Origin: an uncultured Pirellulaceae bacterium | Lineage (GTDB): Bacteria; Planctomycetota; Planctomycetia; Pirellulales; Pirellulaceae | Reading direction: 5' to 3' | Assembly (NCBI GenBank): GCA_938084685.1 | Contig: CALKGE010000008.1 | Coordinates: 119,636 to 183,635, forward strand | Length of the DNA: 64,000 nt | In this document: positions 44,860-55,730 of the stretch, piece after piece | Layout: each line of letters opens with the position of its first letter | How positions within the stretch are numbered: the first letter of the stretch is position 1 | Translations under genes and position numbers: made by a program | The notes under the pieces: model-generated | The model's input: the letters and a program-made list of their open reading frames with translations, nothing else | Databases searched by the model: none | What the model was told of the DNA's origin: nothing

Positions 44860-46040
44860 GAGCATTCACTCTGGGATTTAACGTAAGCTGCTGCCGCTTG
44901 CTGGTAGACCGTTTGAATGGAAACATCGTGAGCTTCACTGACACGACGGCACGCTTCGTACTCTGGAGAAAACCTTTGCTCGCCATCCGGAAGTGTTGCC
45001 AATTTCCCTTCCACCGCTCCCCACTCGGTATCCACGTGGTGCGCCTGGCGAGGTAATACGTGCCGGCTGGCCAGCCACTTGCGAATACCAATGGTCGAAG
45101 TTTGTTTGAATAGTATTTTTTCGAGTCGTTTTACATCGGCTGCGCAGCAGAGTACTGTCAGTTTCACACCAGGCCGATTCTTCTTCATTTGAATGGACGA
45201 GCAGTAGACGTCTAACGCTCCGGCCTCTCCCAGCAACTCCGTACAATGCCCGATCACCTCGCCCGATGTGTCATCCAGATTCGTCTCCAGTACCCAGATC
45301 TGATCTGCCACTGATGCTTCATCTGCTTCGCCGACGATCAAACGCAGGATGTTACCCTGACTCTCCAGATCCTTATCCCCAGCACCATACCCTATCGTCT
45401 CGATCTTCATCGGCGGCAGGTAACCGAATTGGTCCACAATGGTCGAAACAATTGCCGCGCCGGTCGGAGTCGTCAATTCACACTCCACATCACTCGGCGC
45501 AATCGGAATACCTTTCAATAACTCAGCGGTTGCCGGAGCCGGAATACTCACTCGACCATGAGCAATCTTCACAAAACCATGACCGGTGGGAATGGGGGAA
45601 CATTCAATCCGTTCCACTCCGAGCAAATCCCAGCCTATCGCACTACCGACAATGTCTGCGATCGAATCAACGGCTCCAACTTCATGAAAGTGGACTTTGC
45701 GGAGCGTGGAGCCATGGACATGCGCCTCCGCTTCGCCCAGGCGAGTAAAAATGCGTTTGGCCAGTTCCTTCTGCCTAGTGGTGAGAACCTCACTGCCATC
45801 AATCATCTCGGTGATGTGATGCAGATGACGGTGAGCATGTTCTGGCTCGTGTTCAACATTTACACTGGTTGCGCGAAAACCTTTTTTCTTGACTTCCGTC
45901 GCTACCAATCGGCAATCCGGCAAGCCCAGAGAATCAATCCCTGCCTGAATCGCGGCTAAATCGACTCCAGCATCAACCAGAGCCCCTAACGTCATATCTC
46001 CTGAAATACCACTCATGCAATCCAGGTAGGCAATCTTCAT
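44856..46040 (-). CDS. larC: Nickel pincer cofactor biosynthesis protein LarC
   Basis: 394 residues from the ATG at 46040, where the family start MKIAYLDCMSGISGDM begins. Seen: DCMSGISGDMTLGALVDAGVDL, a His-rich segment (HEPEHAHRHLHHI, near 80) that may bind nickel, RKVHFHEVGAVDSIADIVGSA, IPTGHGFVKIAHGRVSIPAPAT, and ETNLDDTSGEVIGHCTELL. LarC inserts nickel into the NPN cofactor of lactate racemase and related enzymes. LarB, LarE and LarA genes are not in this window, so the partners must lie elsewhere. Unlike lactobacilli, the gene is in one frame with no ribosomal shift. Confidence 0.93.
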   Translation of the reverse strand: MKIAYLDCMSGISGDMTLGALVDAGVDLAAIQAGIDSLGLPDCRLVATEVKKKGFRATSVNVEHEPEHAHRHLHHITEMIDGSEVLTTRQKELAKRIFTRLGEAEAHVHGSTLRKVHFHEVGAVDSIADIVGSAIGWDLLGVERIECSPIPTGHGFVKIAHGRVSIPAPATAELLKGIPIAPSDVECELTTPTGAAIVSTIVDQFGYLPPMKIETIGYGAGDKDLESQGNILRLIVGEADEASVADQIWVLETNLDDTSGEVIGHCTELLGEAGALDVYCSSIQMKKNRPGVKLTVLCCAADVKRLEKILFKQTSTIGIRKWLASRHVLPRQAHHVDTEWGAVEGKLATLPDGEQRFSPEYEACRRVSEAHDVSIQTVYQQAAAAYVKSQSECS

Positions 46041-46148
46041 CAAAACTCTTTCATCTGTTGATTTGTCTGTTGGAATCGGCTTTGGCAAGGCTACCGCAAC
46101 CGCGCTCTGTTTAATATACCGTAGCCGGCGGATGGTAGAATATGCCCC

Positions 46149-46952
46149 ATGGCAAGCTACAAACGCAAACCGCAGTGGCAGTTACCCAGAGGAGTATCCC
46201 ACGGACTCTGGGACTACGCACAATCCGAGTTCATTGCGGAGGACTACGACGAGTATTTTTCCTACACCCAACTGTTTGAGCTGGACCAGAGAATCGTACT
46301 GGAGACTCTGAGCCAGACTGGGCAGCCGGATGACCTGGTTGCCGACCTCGGTTGTGGTACTGGGCGGGCACTGGAAGAAGTCGTCAAAGCTGGCTACCGT
46401 GGTCTGGCGATCGATCTTTCCTGGCCCATGCTGCGAATCGTTCAACAGAAGGCCAGCCAACAGGGACTGAAGATACAGTGTCTGCGAGCAAACCTGGTGG
46501 AACTGGGAGTGCTCGCGGATAACTCGGTAAACCACTGTATCTCGCTTTTTAGTACGTTGGGAATGATCAGTGGCGCTGCCAATCGGCAGGCCTGCCTGAA
46601 TCATGTTTCCCGTATCCTCAAACCAGGGGGACGTTTCGTCCTCCACATTCACAACTACTGGTACAACCTTTATGACCCGGGTGGCCCTCGATGGCTGTTT
46701 AGCAACTGGTTAAAAAGTTGGACTTCAGCCGGAGTAGAACGAGGTGATCGTCACTTCAGTTACCGCGGCGTACCGAACATGTTTCTTCACGTATTCAGGT
46801 ACCGGGAAATCAAAAAGAGTCTGGCTCGGGCAGGGATGGCCATTGAAAAAATGGTGCCGCTGCACGCCCAACGACAAAAACCGCTGACACGACCATGGCT
46901 ACTGAGAGACCTCCGCGCCAATGGCTGGATTTTGGTAATCCGCCACAGGTAA
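46149..46952 (+). CDS. Class I SAM-dependent methyltransferase
   Basis: 267 residues. Seen: VADLGCGTGRALEEVVKAGYRGLAIDLSWPMLRI (motif I GCGTGR with the acidic end of motif II, near residues 65-95), LRANLVELGVLADNSVNHCIS (motif III/IV) and ILKPGGRFVLHIHNY (motif V, near 155). The C-terminal part is Trp/Arg-rich (WYNLYDPGGPRWLFSNWLKSW). Fold and SAM site are clear; the acceptor is not. Starts about 60 nt from the divergent larC. Confidence 0.87.
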   Translation: MASYKRKPQWQLPRGVSHGLWDYAQSEFIAEDYDEYFSYTQLFELDQRIVLETLSQTGQPDDLVADLGCGTGRALEEVVKAGYRGLAIDLSWPMLRIVQQKASQQGLKIQCLRANLVELGVLADNSVNHCISLFSTLGMISGAANRQACLNHVSRILKPGGRFVLHIHNYWYNLYDPGGPRWLFSNWLKSWTSAGVERGDRHFSYRGVPNMFLHVFRYREIKKSLARAGMAIEKMVPLHAQRQKPLTRPWLLRDLRANGWILVIRHR

Positions 46953-47002
46953 TGTCTGACAAACTCTATCCAGCAGAGAGTGCAATCTTCGCTTTTAGCC
47001 CG

Positions 47003-47031
47003 TTGTGAGGTTTACAAAGCGAGTTTATAAT
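47003..47031 (+). promoter_or_regulatory. gap: Promoter of gap
   Basis: -35 TTGTGA (47003-47008), 17-nt spacer, perfect -10 TATAAT (47026-47031). It predicts a 5' UTR of about 115 nt, which contains an inverted pair ACCGGT at 47064-47069 and 47077-47082 that could fold into a hairpin. Confidence 0.6.
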
Positions 47032-47132
47032 TTCGGTTTTGTTGCAAAATAAGTTGAGAAACAACCGGTTTTGGTGACCGGTGAGTTCGTGAATCCTGCT
47101 CGGATTCAGAAGCACCCTATATAAGCTCTTAG

Positions 47133-48179
<1,047 letters not shown>

Positions 48180-48211
48180 TTTCCCGTTGTTGCCTGACCA
48201 AGGTATAACTA

Positions 48212-48245
48212 ACCGCAGAGGTATCTTGCCTCTGCGGTTTTTTTA
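48212..48245 (+). terminator. Rho-independent terminator of gap
   Basis: ACCGCAGAGG and CCTCTGCGGT form a 10-bp stem around a 7-nt loop, followed by a run of T (48238-48244). It starts 33 nt after the gap stop codon. Confidence 0.92.
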
Positions 48246-48271
48246 TTGGCATCTCATCTATAGCGATCAAC

Positions 48272-49951
48272 ATGATTCACTTCAATGAACTGAAAGCTCC
48301 CCAGCCCAGCATCGATGATGTGGCTGACGAAAGTGGAGACATCCTCGATAAAATCCAGTCCTCGCAGCAACTGGATGACGTCCTGGACTCGATGCAACAG
48401 TGGGATCGTCAACGCCGTGAAGTCGGTACGTATCTGGCGCTGGTTTATCTGAGATTTACTCAGGATACCGCCGATCAGCAGGCCAAAGCGGCCAAAGATG
48501 AATCGGATGCCATGCGACCCAGGTTCACGGAACTGGATAACAGCATTAAGAAAGCACTGGTGCAACATCCTCTACGTACCGAACTGGAGCAAAAAGTCGG
48601 GACTCAGATGTTCAGCCTGTGGGAATCTGAGATTCCCACCTTCGATCCGGCTATCGCTGAAGATCTGGTTGAAGAGTCTGGTCTGGAATCCCAGTACACG
48701 GCATTAACAGCATCTGCCGAGTTTGAATTCAATGGTGAAACTCATAACCACTCGACCATCGGGAAATACCGGGAGTACGCTGATCGCGAATTGCGGCACG
48801 GTGCGGAAAAAATCAAATGGCAGTGGTTTGATGAACATGGCGAAGAACTCGATGACATCTACGACAAAATGGTAAAGCTGCGTCACACCATGGCGGGAAA
48901 ACTTGGCTTTGACAATTACGTGGAACTGGGATATCTGAAGATGTGCCGAGTCGATTACGACCAGCAGGATGTCGCCCGGTATCGCCAGATGGTACAGCAG
49001 CATGTCACACCATTAGGTGCTGTCATTCGCCAAAAGCAGGCTGAACAGCTGGGAATCGGGAAAACCATGTACTGGGATGAAGCCGTTTATCTCAAAGAGG
49101 GTAATCCACTACCCCCAGAGGACTACGACACGATGATCCAGCTGGCCCAGCAAATGTTTGACCAACTGGGATACGGACTGGATGACTTTTTCAAACTCAT
49201 GACCGGCGGCGGCTATATGGACCTGCAAAGCCGCAAAGGCAAAGCAGGCGGCGGGTATTGCATGTCCTTTGATACCATTGGGATGCCGTTTATCTTTGCC
49301 AACTTCAAAGGGACGCGAGCCGACGTGGAAGTCTTTACCCACGAAATGGGACATGCGTTTCAGGGTTATGCCAGTCGCAACCAACCCTGGTTGGACTATC
49401 TCTGGCCCACTTACGAATCCTGCGAAATTCACTCGATGGGACTCGAATTCCTGACTTACCCTCAAATGGATCTGTTCTTTGATGACCGGGCGGATGAATT
49501 TCGTCGAATCCATTTGGCAAGTAGCCTGATGTTTCTGCCTTACGGAGTGAGCGTGGATGAATTCCAGCATCGTGTCTATGAAAAACCGGAGGCTACACGA
49601 AGTGAACGTCACGCGATGTGGAAAGAAATCGAACAAGCTTATATGCCGTTCGTAGATTATGGAGACCTGCCGCACGCACCCAAGGGTGGCCGCTGGCACG
49701 ATAAACAACATATTTTCCGGTCACCTTTTTACTACATCGACTACACGCTTGCTCAAACCTGTGCACTCCAGTTCTGGATCCGTGCGGAACAGGATCGAAG
49801 TCAGGCGATGGACGATTATGTCGCGTTGTGCAGACGGGGCGGGGAAGCTCCTTTCCAACAGTTGGTCCAGAGTGCTAATTTGATCAGTCCGTTTGAGCAA
49901 GGATGTCTGGAAGAGGTCGTTAGACAAAGTCGTGTTACATTGGAACTTTAA
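48272..49951 (+). CDS. M3 family oligoendopeptidase (PepF-like)
   Basis: 559 residues. Seen: long helical N terminus, then the zinc motif TRADVEVFTHEMGHAFQGYASRNQ (HExxH near residue 362) and the third ligand Glu in YESCEIHSMGLEFL about 25 residues later. Also FGTSxx-like HIFRSPFYYIDYTLAQTCALQFW. This is the clan MA M3 family; members cut short peptides in the cytoplasm. No signal peptide. Family M3B pepF-type best fits by length and motif spacing. It directly follows the gap terminator, so it has separate transcription. Confidence 0.93.
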   Translation: MIHFNELKAPQPSIDDVADESGDILDKIQSSQQLDDVLDSMQQWDRQRREVGTYLALVYLRFTQDTADQQAKAAKDESDAMRPRFTELDNSIKKALVQHPLRTELEQKVGTQMFSLWESEIPTFDPAIAEDLVEESGLESQYTALTASAEFEFNGETHNHSTIGKYREYADRELRHGAEKIKWQWFDEHGEELDDIYDKMVKLRHTMAGKLGFDNYVELGYLKMCRVDYDQQDVARYRQMVQQHVTPLGAVIRQKQAEQLGIGKTMYWDEAVYLKEGNPLPPEDYDTMIQLAQQMFDQLGYGLDDFFKLMTGGGYMDLQSRKGKAGGGYCMSFDTIGMPFIFANFKGTRADVEVFTHEMGHAFQGYASRNQPWLDYLWPTYESCEIHSMGLEFLTYPQMDLFFDDRADEFRRIHLASSLMFLPYGVSVDEFQHRVYEKPEATRSERHAMWKEIEQAYMPFVDYGDLPHAPKGGRWHDKQHIFRSPFYYIDYTLAQTCALQFWIRAEQDRSQAMDDYVALCRRGGEAPFQQLVQSANLISPFEQGCLEEVVRQSRVTLEL

Positions 49952-49959
49952 GCTCTTTT

Positions 49960-51246
49960 ATGCGTCACCTACTCCAGTCACTTCCGCTCCTGCTTCTGAT
50001 CCTGCTTCTGATCATGGTATCCACTGCAACCGCCTGCCTGTGGGACACTGACACGCTGCATGAAGAAATGAGTGAGTCTCCGTCAGCCATTGAGCTCGTG
50101 ACCGGAGCCTTTGCCAGACACAGTGACGAATTCTACCGTTGGCGAATTGAAAATCGCAAAGCCCTGCTGGAACAGGGGGACGATCAACCACTGCATTATG
50201 ATGATATTGCCGTCGCCTACGACAAACTTCATCAACAGGAAAAGGCCATCGATTGGATGACACGGAAGCAGGAGAAATACCCGGGCAAGTACGAAACCTT
50301 TGCCAATCTGGGAACATTCCATATTCACAATGGCAACTTCCCCGAAGGTATACGCTTCCTCGAAAAAGCATTACAGATTAATCCGGAAGCCCACTTTAAC
50401 AGGGAACGTTACCAGCTTTATGTTGTTCAATATCTGCAGCATCGGTCCGAACATGGGCAGATTGTCGACGGCAAATTACTGCTGCCGCTAAGTCGCGATC
50501 CGTTCGAGAAACAGCGGAAATTCAATAACAGCAACAGAAATGAAGAAGGAGCTGAACTGCACGATATTCCCGAGCGTGGAATCAGCAGTTTCTATTCCTT
50601 CATCGCTGATGACCTGGCAGATAAAACAGTAGAAAAATACAATCCTGAAAATGCCCGAATGTCTGAGCAGCAGACGGCCGCTGCGGTACAGGGTATTCTG
50701 GGAATGATGAGATTCGGACATCATGACTCACCTGTACTGCTTGAATGTCTGGCCGACTTGCTGGTTCCCAGACCTTTGCACGGCGTTGGGAATCGCATTG
50801 CCGCCCGAGCATTGCTCAGAGCATCCTATGAAGTTCAGGATGAGACCGCTCGTCAGCTGTACCGCCAACTGGCCTCGCGTGCGGTTTCCGAGCAGGAAGG
50901 TATCGAACTGGCTCAGCTTGAAAAAGCTTTTCAACGTGAATTGAGTCAGGCGCAACACTACTTTCAAGAACTGGTACGACTGGAATCTGCCTGGATAGCC
51001 AATGGTGACGACGTGGATTCCAAGTTTCGTGAACATTACTACCAACCACGCCAGGATGAAACATCGCTCACATTTTTCCCGGTCGAATTTGAACAGGAAG
51101 GCTCCCGCTCCCGACGCCACAGAAACCTGCTTCCGTACAGCATCTTTGTCACAGCGGCATCATTGGTTTTGAGCATCTCCATAGCAGTTCATTTACTACC
51201 CTCCATCATACGGAAATACAAAGACCGCACCGCCTCGGCTGACTAA
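49960..51246 (+). CDS. Exported TPR protein with C-terminal membrane helix
   Basis: 428 residues. Seen: a strong signal segment (LPLLLLILLLIMVSTATAC, with Cys at 26 in TAC that could be a lipobox-like site), TPR-like helices about 75-155 (AIDWMTRKQEKYPGKYETFANLG, HIHNGNFPEGIRFLEKALQINP), a long helical tail, and a membrane helix near 395-415 (YSIFVTAASLVLSISIAVHLL). Only 8 nt after the M3 peptidase stop, so probably co-transcribed. Acts on the outside with the TPR binding partners. Function unknown. Confidence 0.75.
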   Translation: MRHLLQSLPLLLLILLLIMVSTATACLWDTDTLHEEMSESPSAIELVTGAFARHSDEFYRWRIENRKALLEQGDDQPLHYDDIAVAYDKLHQQEKAIDWMTRKQEKYPGKYETFANLGTFHIHNGNFPEGIRFLEKALQINPEAHFNRERYQLYVVQYLQHRSEHGQIVDGKLLLPLSRDPFEKQRKFNNSNRNEEGAELHDIPERGISSFYSFIADDLADKTVEKYNPENARMSEQQTAAAVQGILGMMRFGHHDSPVLLECLADLLVPRPLHGVGNRIAARALLRASYEVQDETARQLYRQLASRAVSEQEGIELAQLEKAFQRELSQAQHYFQELVRLESAWIANGDDVDSKFREHYYQPRQDETSLTFFPVEFEQEGSRSRRHRNLLPYSIFVTAASLVLSISIAVHLLPSIIRKYKDRTASAD

Positions 51247-51367
51247 ATTCATATTTACCAACGGCAACCCAAACTCGTATACTTAACTTTCGGTGGTTAG
51301 ACTTTTTGTCCTCATTGGCAGGCGCCGGCTAACCCCCTTCTCATCCCTCAGGCGTAGATTCCCAGGA

Positions 51368-53302
51368 ATGAACTTCCAATCCACTCAGCTCAGTTTCTCG
51401 CATTCGCTCCTGGCGTTGCTATTGCTTGTTGGCTGGATTCCTTTGGCCATCGGCCAGGAGACTACGGAAGAACCTGCGCAATCAGTACTCAAGGAAAAAG
51501 CACCTGCCGAAACCACGGCAGAGCCAGCAGTTGACGAACCAAAAGAATTCAAACCGCCAGCCATCACTCTGGGTTCAGCAGCAAGTGAAAAACCGGGAGA
51601 ATTTGATTTCAAACCTTCAACCTTTGAAGGTGTTATTCCTGGCGTATCCAAAACTGCCGAAGTTATTGAAAAGCTGGGGGACCCCCGAGCCAAAATCGAG
51701 ACGAATGGAAGTCAGGTTTTTGTCTATGCAATGGAACCCTATGACCGTGTCGGTGTCGTCATTCGTGATGACCTGACCGATTCGATTCATCTTCACTTCA
51801 AGCAACCCTCCGAGCTCAAGCAGTTAATCACCGAGCTGGGTCTGGTAGAAAACATGGCCGTCACTCAGGCTACCACCTCCAACAAGGCTTTTCTGCTGAT
51901 TTGGCCCGAGCAGGGGGTAACGTTTCATTTCAGACGAAATGGTGAAACGGATGAGGTATCGCGAGTCTCATTCACTACGATCCAGGCGGATGCTTATCTC
52001 GACCGCGGGACGCATCGACAGTGGTCTGATTATGCCGGAGCCCTGTCTGATGCCAAAGCGGTACAGGCACTCGTCCCCATGAAGGAAGAGGCTTTCATTC
52101 TGGAAGCTCAGATTCAACAAAGGATGGGGAATGTTCAAGCCACCAATGAAGCATTGGAAAAAGCAATTGCCCTCGCCCCGGGCAATATAGAGCTGTTGCT
52201 CATGCAGGCAGGACTCACCACTCTGGTCAAAGACTCGGACGCCATGCTGCAACGAGTGCGTGCCATTCGCAACAATACGCGACTCGCACCTCTGATTCGG
52301 TCACGCGCTGCGTACATGATGGGTGAGTTATTAATCAACAGAGAATCACCTGACTACAAACAGGCTATGATCCATCATTCTGAATCCATTCAACGGGCAC
52401 GAGAGTTAATGGAAGACGAGGATCTTGGCATCCAGTACAACGCCATCCGTCTTGTGATCGAAGGGCATTTGGCTGTCGCCCGGGATATCGCTCGAGGTAC
52501 TTTTGCCACTGAGGAAAAACAAACGGTTGTTCCCAAGTGGGTGAATATTGCCTGGGACCTGACAGATCACCTGCTGCGTCATGACTACCACGATAGCACT
52601 CTGGGCATAATCGTTTGCCGTCGCTCGCTGGAAGCACTGGCACTACTGGATGAAGGTGTCGATCTAACCGACTGGATCGAACGCGTTGATCAGGTCTCAT
52701 CCGAGTTGCAACAAACCGAGAACGCTTCGCCAGAATTTCTGGAACGTATCAAGTGGGAATGGGCTCTGGCGTTGGCACACGCAACCGAGGCAGCCCGCAA
52801 AGGAAAAGATTCCGACCGTGTCCAGCAACTCGGCATGGAAGCCTACCAGCTTTTCAATCAGTACATGAGAGCTGAAACGGTAGCGCCCCAATGGGCTAAT
52901 GCACAAACACATGCCGCGATGGGTGCACTTTGCTATACGTTGGGAAGCGTGGAAGCGATTGACAACCAGAATCATGAAGAAGCCTGTAAATGGTATGACT
53001 CGGCAGTGGAGTTTCTGACCACCGACGGAGTGCACCAGTTTACACGCGGTATGGGTTGGCACGGCGAACGCATGGTCAGCATGGGGCTCTCGTACTGGAA
53101 AGAAAGCAACCGACCTCAGGGCTTGAACCTTACCAAACGTGGAATTCAGTGGATCGAACGTGCAGTCCAGGTTCAAGGGTTCTCCAATCAGAATCTAAAA
53201 ATCCCCTACGGCAATCTGGCCATCATGTACCGAGCATTGGGGCAGACTCAGGAAGCGGAAAAAATCTCAGACGCGGCCGCAGCGTTATCCAAACAACGTT
53301 GA
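51368..53302 (+). CDS. Secreted TPR-repeat protein
   Basis: 644 residues from the ATG at 51368, which begins a signal peptide (LLALLLLVGWIPLAIGQ). A GTG 75 nt upstream would add 25 residues; the ATG has only a short AGGA close by, so the start is not certain. Seen: acidic/Pro-rich linker (about 35-80), a beta-rich unit (KTAEVIEKLGDPRAKIETNGSQVFVYAMEPYDRVGV), then many helical pairs, several TPR-like (EAFILEAQIQQRMGNVQATNEALEKAIALAPGNIELLLMQA near 245; the C-terminal GNLAIMYRALGQTQEAEKI). No named family. Outside the cytoplasm, likely protein scaffolding. Confidence 0.7.
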   Translation: MNFQSTQLSFSHSLLALLLLVGWIPLAIGQETTEEPAQSVLKEKAPAETTAEPAVDEPKEFKPPAITLGSAASEKPGEFDFKPSTFEGVIPGVSKTAEVIEKLGDPRAKIETNGSQVFVYAMEPYDRVGVVIRDDLTDSIHLHFKQPSELKQLITELGLVENMAVTQATTSNKAFLLIWPEQGVTFHFRRNGETDEVSRVSFTTIQADAYLDRGTHRQWSDYAGALSDAKAVQALVPMKEEAFILEAQIQQRMGNVQATNEALEKAIALAPGNIELLLMQAGLTTLVKDSDAMLQRVRAIRNNTRLAPLIRSRAAYMMGELLINRESPDYKQAMIHHSESIQRARELMEDEDLGIQYNAIRLVIEGHLAVARDIARGTFATEEKQTVVPKWVNIAWDLTDHLLRHDYHDSTLGIIVCRRSLEALALLDEGVDLTDWIERVDQVSSELQQTENASPEFLERIKWEWALALAHATEAARKGKDSDRVQQLGMEAYQLFNQYMRAETVAPQWANAQTHAAMGALCYTLGSVEAIDNQNHEEACKWYDSAVEFLTTDGVHQFTRGMGWHGERMVSMGLSYWKESNRPQGLNLTKRGIQWIERAVQVQGFSNQNLKIPYGNLAIMYRALGQTQEAEKISDAAAALSKQR

Positions 53303-53327
53303 TAATAACAAAGGCCGAACTTGAATC

Positions 53328-53852
53328 ATGGGTATTCTGTTTATTCTATTTGTCGCGGTCACGCTGACAGAACTTTATCTGATTATTGAAGTCAGTGGAG
53401 CTATCGGCTGGGACTTCACTATCGCCTGGTCGATTCTGACGGGGCTGGCCGGAAGTTGGCTAGCCAAACAGGAAGGCCGGCGAACCATGGACAGCCTGCA
53501 GCGCAAAATGGCGCAAATGGAAATGCCCGGTCAGGAACTGGCCGACGCGCTGCTGATCGTTATTTCCGGCGCCCTGTTGATCACCCCGGGGTTTCTGACA
53601 GATGTGATCGGATTTACGATCCTTTTTCCGGTCACGCGATCACTCTATCGCACCGCGATTGGCAAGTGGTTTAAATCTCGGATCCAGGTCAACGAGTTTT
53701 ATCAACAAAGCACGAACACCTTTGACTCAGCTCACCCATTTCAACAGTCAGACCCCTGGAACGCGATCGTCGAAGGCGAGATTGTCGATGACGACGATGA
53801 TCCGGATGATCCAGATGACGACTATATTGAAGGGGAAATCGTTTCTGAGTGA
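53328..53852 (+). CDS. fxsA: FxsA family membrane protein
   Basis: 174 residues. Seen: four predicted membrane segments, with EVSGAIGWDFTIAWSILTGLAGSWLAKQEG near residue 22 and ALLIVISGALLITPGFLTDVIGFTILFP near 85, which match the FxsA family (in E. coli suppresses F-plasmid exclusion of phage T7). The C terminus is cytoplasmic or external and very acidic (DDDDDPDDPDDDYIEGEI), an addition not usual in the short family members. 25 nt after the TPR gene. Confidence 0.85.
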   Translation: MGILFILFVAVTLTELYLIIEVSGAIGWDFTIAWSILTGLAGSWLAKQEGRRTMDSLQRKMAQMEMPGQELADALLIVISGALLITPGFLTDVIGFTILFPVTRSLYRTAIGKWFKSRIQVNEFYQQSTNTFDSAHPFQQSDPWNAIVEGEIVDDDDDPDDPDDDYIEGEIVSE

Positions 53853-53859
53853 TCTCGTG

Positions 53860-54957
53860 TCAGCTGGCGGTGAGTTGCTCTACCAGCAACTGAATTCTGC
53901 GGTCCATCGCCTCACAAAAGAGTACTTTGAAGTCCGGATTGCCTCGACCCGGAACCAGACGCTCTAAAATGGTCGCCTGTAATTCCTCTATCTGGTCACC
54001 GGTCTCCGCCGACACCTGCAAGGGAAACTCGGACTGCGCAGACGTTACAAGATCTGATTTGTTTCCCACGATCAGAACATCATGATCCCTCAGCAAATCC
54101 TCGAAGTCCGTTTCGATGGGCGTTGTTAAATCATGCACCCAAAGTACAAGATCGGCAGCCTCCAGTTGACTTGTCGCCAGTTGAATCCCTGCGACCTCGA
54201 TTGCATCCTCCCCTGCACGAATCCCGGCAGTATCCACAAATTCGATCGGCCAGCCATCCAGTACGGTCAGCGCTCGCAGCAGATCCCGGGTTGTCCCCGC
54301 TTGTTGATGGACAATTGCCCGCTGGTAGCCGACCAGTTGATTCATCAAACAACTCTTACCAGCGTTCGGCCTTCCCGCAATGACAACGGTCCAGGGTTCG
54401 ATTAAATGCTTTCCACAGCGGCTCGTGTTGAGATACGGTGTTAACAATGCCACCGCCTGTTCGACCTCTCCGGCTTCCTGTAAAGCTTCAGCTTGGGCTA
54501 TAACATTTTCAACTTCGCCATTGGCATGCTGCATCACATACTGAGTGGCCAACGTGGTCGTGCAGGCAGGGAGCATCTGTTCCACAGTTTTCCAGTAGGG
54601 AGGCTTGTCACCACATGCCTGCAAATCCATTTCCTGCCAGGACAGATGCTGGCCACCTTCACGAGTCAGCGCCGTTGCCAGAGCCTCAATCGCCGTCAGG
54701 CCACCGTGGCAGTGAACCTCGAACTGCTCTTCTGAAACGCGGGCTGCTACCAGTTCTTCATGAGTACCATCAGCATGGCGCCATTTCCCAAAGACAATCC
54801 TGTTGATCGGATAATCTGAAAAAGTCCTGCCGCCAAGTGGTTGAAAGTATTTCTCAATGGCACTGATGGCCTGTGCTCCATTGACAACGAGCGTAGCAAT
54901 CGCAGACCGCCCAACCGGAGTCACCCGGGCAAAACAAAACTTGGCAGGCTCGGTCAT
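53860..54957 (-). CDS. MnmE/TrmE-like GTPase, short and lacking the CIGK motif
   Basis: 365 residues from the ATG at 54957, which overlaps the coaX stop as ATGA. Seen: TrmE N-terminal folate-like domain (SAIATLVVNGAQAISAIEKYF, FEVHCHGG near 95), helical domain, and a GTPase: G1 GRPNAGKSC near 195, G2 AGTTRDLL, G3 DTAGIR, G4 NKSD. MnmE modifies the wobble uridine of tRNAs with MnmG. Odd: usual MnmE is about 450 residues and ends with F-C-I-G-K, where the Cys is needed; this protein ends FCEAMDRRIQLLVEQLTAS without it. Probably a divergent paralog, not a full MnmE. Confidence 0.72.
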   Translation of the reverse strand: MTEPAKFCFARVTPVGRSAIATLVVNGAQAISAIEKYFQPLGGRTFSDYPINRIVFGKWRHADGTHEELVAARVSEEQFEVHCHGGLTAIEALATALTREGGQHLSWQEMDLQACGDKPPYWKTVEQMLPACTTTLATQYVMQHANGEVENVIAQAEALQEAGEVEQAVALLTPYLNTSRCGKHLIEPWTVVIAGRPNAGKSCLMNQLVGYQRAIVHQQAGTTRDLLRALTVLDGWPIEFVDTAGIRAGEDAIEVAGIQLATSQLEAADLVLWVHDLTTPIETDFEDLLRDHDVLIVGNKSDLVTSAQSEFPLQVSAETGDQIEELQATILERLVPGRGNPDFKVLFCEAMDRRIQLLVEQLTAS

Positions 54958-55730
54958 CGGTTGAAGCCTGCTTTCGCTGCAGCGGCGATACCCAGCAGAC
55001 ATAGATGATCGATCTCCTGACATTCAGCATCCAGATGTCGCGCGATCCAACCGTCACCGCCTGAAATAAAAACAGGTGTGTCCTGGCCAAGTACTTTTCG
55101 TTGTTGTCGGATGAGTTCGTTGATCGAGCCGACCAGTCCCCAATAAATCCCAGCGGTAATGGCGTCGGATGTATTTGTTCCAATCGGCTCAGGTGGTTTC
55201 TCTTTATTAAGAACAACCTCTGGAAGTCGATCCGTACCACCGCTCAAGGCCCGGGCAATCAAAGCGGAACCGGGCATGATCACACCACCTGCGAACGTAC
55301 CTTGCCGGGTAATTACATCGACGGTGACTGCTGTTCCCGAATCAATCACAATCGCAGGCCGTGCTTCAGGAACCAACGTCTTGACTGCCAGTGTTGCCAG
55401 AAGTCGATCTGTCCCTACCGATTCCAGCGAATCAACTTCGGCCTCAAGCGGAAGCATCCTGTTTTCCAGTAGTAATACAGATGCTTCAGGGTAGTCACGT
55501 GACAACACGTCGATAAGACGATCACAACTCTGTTGATTCACACTTGCCATGACCCAGCTGGCATCACGATCAACCATCGCAGCAAAAGCATTCCAGGCGG
55601 GGCTGAGTAATTCATTGGCATGCAACGTAAGAACGCGATTTGCTGGAAGCTGACAATCAGATTCTCCTGCTGGAAACCAGCCCAGCTTGATACTGCTGTT
55701 ACCAATATCGACGGCCACCAGGCAACTCAT
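54954..55730 (-). CDS. coaX: Type III pantothenate kinase
   Basis: 258 residues. Phosphorylates pantothenate, the first committed step of CoA synthesis. Seen: [15 protein letters not shown] (ASKHA phosphate-1 motif with catalytic Asp near residue 6), [26 protein letters not shown] (phosphate-2), [27 protein letters not shown] and [18 protein letters not shown] and ISGGDG (adenosine motif). Starts with an ATG overlapping the obg stop (ATGA) and ends overlapping the MnmE-like start. Type III kinase is typical for phyla without CoaA. Confidence 0.95.
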   Translation of the reverse strand: MSCLVAVDIGNSSIKLGWFPAGESDCQLPANRVLTLHANELLSPAWNAFAAMVDRDASWVMASVNQQSCDRLIDVLSRDYPEASVLLLENRMLPLEAEVDSLESVGTDRLLATLAVKTLVPEARPAIVIDSGTAVTVDVITRQGTFAGGVIMPGSALIARALSGGTDRLPEVVLNKEKPPEPIGTNTSDAITAGIYWGLVGSINELIRQQRKVLGQDTPVFISGGDGWIARHLDAECQEIDHLCLLGIAAAAKAGFNR

